NCBI GenBank assembly: GCA_964486925.1
Contig: CAZAOY010000055.1
Location: 1 to 16,109 of the forward strand
Length of the DNA: 16,109 bases
Reading direction: 5' to 3'
Origin: CAZAOY01 sp964486925
GTDB taxonomy: Bacteria; Bacillota; Clostridia; Oscillospirales; Ruminococcaceae
Positions within the stretch are counted from its first letter, which is position 1. Every line of letters begins with the position of its first letter. Shown piece by piece: positions 14,055-16,109 of the stretch. The position numbers were made by a program, and so were the translations under genes. Under the pieces are notes generated by a model. It was not told the DNA's origin and did not search any database. It was given only the letters and a program-made list of their open reading frames with translations.

Positions 14055-14468
14055 ATGAGTAAAAAGATGAAAAAGGTGCTTATTGTAATTGCAATAATAC
14101 TTGGAGTGATTATCTGCGTTGGAGGATTTGTTATCTATAATATATCACAAATGCCCCTACCTTCTATCTTCCAGATAGATAATATTGATTTTACTAAGAT
14201 CGCAAACGGCAGTTATATCGGGTATTCAGACAACGGGATGATTAAAGCAAAGGTTTCTGTGGTAGTAACGGATGGGAAGGTCACAGCTATTGAGATACTT
14301 AAACACGATAACGGACTAGGTCGAAAAGCAGAGGCAATTACAACAGATGTCATCAATGCTCAATCATTAGAAGTGGATGCAATTTCATCCGCAACCTATA
14401 GTAGTAGCACCATTCTAAAGGCAATTGAAGATGCCTTAATACAGGGGGTAAAGGAGAAGTTAACATGA
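14055..14468 (+). CDS. Membrane-anchored FMN-binding domain protein
   Basis: This 137-residue protein starts at ATG 14055, 1 bp after the TetR stop, with AAGGGGG at 14039-14045 as ribosome-binding site; the ATG at 14046 touches that site and is unlikely. Residues 7-29 form one hydrophobic membrane segment after a basic start (MSKKMKK), so the rest is probably outside the cytoplasm. Residues 50-135 fit the FMN_bind domain of RnfG/NqrC and related proteins: GSYIGYSDNGMIKAKV, then VDAISSATYSS. The DAISSAT motif (108-114) resembles the site where ApbE attaches FMN to Thr, here Thr114, although the usual Gly is Ser112. It probably carries electrons at the membrane. Its gene overlaps the flavodoxin gene by 4 nt, so the two are tightly coupled. 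Confidence 0.87.
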   Translation: MSKKMKKVLIVIAIILGVIICVGGFVIYNISQMPLPSIFQIDNIDFTKIANGSYIGYSDNGMIKAKVSVVVTDGKVTAIEILKHDNGLGRKAEAITTDVINAQSLEVDAISSATYSSSTILKAIEDALIQGVKEKLT

Positions 14469-14947
14469 AAACTTTAGTACTATATTCAAGCAAGTATGGT
14501 TGCACAGAGGACTGTGCTAAATATCTTAAAGGTAAGCTTAACCACGAAACTAAAATTGTAAACCTTAAAAATGTTCAAGGGATAGATCTACAACAATATG
14601 ACTTTATAATTATTGGTGGCTCAATCTATGCAGGCAATATCCGAAAAGAGGTAAAGCTTTTTTGTGAGCAAAGCTTACAAGCACTACTTACCAAAAAACT
14701 CGCACTGTTTATATGCTGTACAACTCCGCAACAGTCGGATAATTTTTTCAAAGGTAATTTTCCTGAAAAGCTACTTAACCATTCGACTCAAAACATAAAC
14801 TTTGGAGGAGATATCCGCCCAGATAAAATGGGATTCTTCGCAAAATTAATAGTAGCTATAGTATCTAAGTCCCAACCTAAAAAGGCAGAGATATTGTATA
14901 GTAATATAGACTATCTTGCAAAGTCAGTAAATGCAGAAGATAAATAG
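14465..14947 (+). CDS. Flavodoxin-domain protein (HemG-like, flavodoxin_5 type)
   Basis: This 160-residue cytoplasmic flavoprotein starts at the ATG of an ATGA overlap with the preceding gene. The FMN phosphate loop is at the start: LVLYSSKYGCTEDCAKYL. Later DFIIIGGSIYAGNIRKEV and LALFICC-TTP fit the second and third flavin loops. This layout resembles the menaquinone-dependent protoporphyrinogen oxidase HemG and flavodoxin_5 proteins rather than classical electron-carrier flavodoxins. No hem genes are nearby, so a heme role is not supported. The link with an FMN-binding membrane protein suggests electron transfer between the two, but the donor and final acceptor are unknown. Confidence 0.88.
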   Translation: MKTLVLYSSKYGCTEDCAKYLKGKLNHETKIVNLKNVQGIDLQQYDFIIIGGSIYAGNIRKEVKLFCEQSLQALLTKKLALFICCTTPQQSDNFFKGNFPEKLLNHSTQNINFGGDIRPDKMGFFAKLIVAIVSKSQPKKAEILYSNIDYLAKSVNAEDK

Positions 14948-14962
14948 TATTATGTTAAAAAA

Positions 14963-15004
14963 TGGCAGTATTACAACTTCTCTATTGTAATACTGCCACT
15001 TTTT
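14963..15004. terminator. Terminator of the TetR-FMN-flavodoxin operon, possibly bidirectional
   Basis: TGGCAGTATTACAA (14963-14976) and TTGTAATACTGCCA (14985-14998) form a perfect 14-bp stem with an 8-nt loop. CTTTTT follows on the plus strand and six A precede it, giving a T-run on the minus strand as well. It lies between convergent genes. Confidence 0.92.
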
Positions 15005-15071
15005 ATCTATAACAATTACCTATCTATATAAAGAATGTGATACAATTAAATTGCAGGTAAAACTGCATAAT

Positions 15072-15099
15072 AGATACCCTCATATATATGAGGGTATCT
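15072..15099. repeat. Perfect 28-bp palindrome downstream of xylB
   Basis: The arm AGATACCCTCATAT is followed by its exact reverse complement. It is placed 14 bp beyond the xylB stop and would make a strong hairpin, but neither strand has a good T-run after it. It could be a weak terminator, an mRNA 3'-end stabiliser or a protein-binding site. Confidence 0.75.
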
Positions 15100-15113
15100 T
15101 TCAAAAATATTAA

Positions 15114-16109
15114 TTACACATTCGCAAGTAACTCAAAGCTACCCTTTAAACTAGGGTATAGGCTTGTGTAAACCTTGTAGTAGCGTTCGTATTCTACGGA
15201 GTTTTGCGGGATAGGGTGCTCTACCTTATCCGCCTTGATAATGCTGTCACAGCCTTGTAAAACGCTGTCATAGATACCCGCTCCAACCCCCGCAAGGATC
15301 GCCGCACCAAGTGCCGGCCCTTCCTTAGAAGATACTGTCTTAACTGGGCAGTCGTATAGATCCGCTAACATCTGACGCCACAGTGGACTAGAACCGCCCC
15401 CACCGCAAGCCATCATATCGTCCGAATCAATGTTAAGCTCTCTAAATACCTCCACACAGTCACGAAGCGAGTAGGAAACCCCCTCTAACACCGCCCGAAG
15501 CATATCCTTTTTGGTATGCATACCTGAAAGGCCGAAGAACACTCCCCTAGCGTTAGCGTCAAGGTGCGGTGTCCTCTCGCCCATTAGGTATGGCAGATAG
15601 AGTAGCTTGTTCGCCCCGATTGGTACGGTGGAAGCCTGCTTGTCCATTAGATAGTACGGGTCAACCTCCATAAGCAGTGCCGTCTCCATCTCGCTAAGGC
15701 AGAGGTTATCCCTAAACCATTTTAGCGAAAGTCCCGCACCCTGGGTAACCCCCATAACATGCCAGCTGTTCGGTACAGCACAGCAGAAGGTGTGCACCCT
15801 ACCCATAGGGTCGATAGATATACTGTCGGTGTGAGCGTATACAACCCCGCTAGTTCCGATGGTGGTAAAGGCACGTCCCTGCTTTACAACCCCTGTACCT
15901 ACCGCCGCCGCCGCATTATCCCCCGCTCCGCCGACAACGATAGTACCCTCACTAAGTCCTGTCGCCTTTGCGGCACTACGTGAAACCCTGCCGGTTACCT
16001 CAGGGCTTTCATAAACCTTGCCGAGCATTTCCTTATCAATGGAAAGCTTACCCAAAACCTCGTCCGACCAACAACGGTTCGGCACATCAAGTAGCTGCAT
16101 ACCGCTCGC
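15114..16109 (-). CDS. xylB: Xylulokinase-like FGGY carbohydrate kinase, 5' end outside window
   Basis: 331 codons are visible; the frame stays open to the window edge (A-S-G before the internal Met at 16098-16100), so this Met is not the start. FGGY kinases phosphorylate sugars with ATP, and XylB makes xylulose 5-phosphate for the pentose phosphate pathway. The visible part fits XylB: SGMQLLDVPNRCWSDEVL, VVGGAGDNAAAAVGTGVV with the catalytic Asp in GAGDN, TIGTSGVVYAH, YLMGERTPHLD, and the nucleotide-site CGGGGSSPLWRQMLADL, ending with EGPALGAAILAG. The family is certain; the sugar is inferred from overall similarity and could be another ketose. No other sugar genes are in the window. Confidence 0.9.
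   Translation of the reverse strand, partial: ASGMQLLDVPNRCWSDEVLGKLSIDKEMLGKVYESPEVTGRVSRSAAKATGLSEGTIVVGGAGDNAAAAVGTGVVKQGRAFTTIGTSGVVYAHTDSISIDPMGRVHTFCCAVPNSWHVMGVTQGAGLSLKWFRDNLCLSEMETALLMEVDPYYLMDKQASTVPIGANKLLYLPYLMGERTPHLDANARGVFFGLSGMHTKKDMLRAVLEGVSYSLRDCVEVFRELNIDSDDMMACGGGGSSPLWRQMLADLYDCPVKTVSSKEGPALGAAILAGVGAGIYDSVLQGCDSIIKADKVEHPIPQNSVEYERYYKVYTSLYPSLKGSFELLANV

Noticed and set aside
14106..14124. Lipoprotein signal in the FMN-binding protein
   Set aside because: Cys21 is inside the hydrophobic segment but is preceded by Ile-Ile rather than a small residue, so the lipobox does not fit.
1..16109. CRISPR array, tRNA, rRNA, IS element or phage genes
   Set aside because: No regularly spaced repeats, cloverleaf-like sequences, transposase motifs or phage proteins were seen on either strand.

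Overview
The window comes from a motile, low-to-moderate GC Gram-positive bacterium, most likely a Clostridia relative of the Oscillospiraceae/Ruminococcaceae. The reasons are the gene order hrcA-grpE-dnaK-dnaJ, perfect CIRCE operators, a DnaK with the short Gram-positive form of the ATPase domain, a short AGGAGG-type ribosome-binding site before most genes, several TTG/GTG starts and sigma-28-type flagellin promoters. Leucine is often encoded by CTA, even in flagellin. This placement rests on protein motifs read by eye, not on a search.

Layout. (1) 1-3741, plus strand: the 3' end of fmt (its start lies outside the window), a homocysteine S-methyltransferase-domain protein with a degenerate C-terminal extension, a YigZ/IMPACT protein and the GTPase HflX, closed by a 24-bp perfect palindrome with a T-rich tail. 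(2) 3827-11001, minus strand: a heat-shock block, transcribed htpG, then hrcA, grpE, dnaK, dnaJ. Two perfect CIRCE elements precede htpG and hrcA, so HrcA made here probably represses both transcription units. The hrcA leader is about 230 nt and full of inverted repeats, and a long imperfect RNA hairpin separates dnaK from dnaJ. (3) 11002-12990: a 0.76-kb AT-rich region with three tandem sigma-28-like promoters and a structured leader leading into a flagellin gene, closed by a 26-bp palindromic terminator. The last leader hairpin shows an ANGGA motif in its loop and a second ANGGA overlaps the Shine-Dalgarno sequence, the layout expected for CsrA control. (4) 13081-13330: a non-coding or decayed stretch with its own terminator. 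(5) 13343-14947, plus strand: a compact operon (TetR regulator, membrane-anchored FMN-binding protein, flavodoxin) behind a near-consensus promoter with an inverted-repeat operator at the start site. (6) 15114-16109, minus strand: the C-terminal two thirds of a xylulokinase, running off the window edge.

Most genes are ordinary core functions. The unusual content is mainly regulatory: the triple sigma-28 promoter array, the CsrA-like leader, the structured hrcA leader, the dnaK-dnaJ hairpin and the CIRCE control of htpG. Two coding oddities are the truncated extension of the methyltransferase-like protein and a cysteine cluster in the GrpE tail. The TetR-FMN-flavodoxin operon is the best candidate for a little-studied small system. 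No tRNA, rRNA, CRISPR array, insertion sequence or phage gene was seen.
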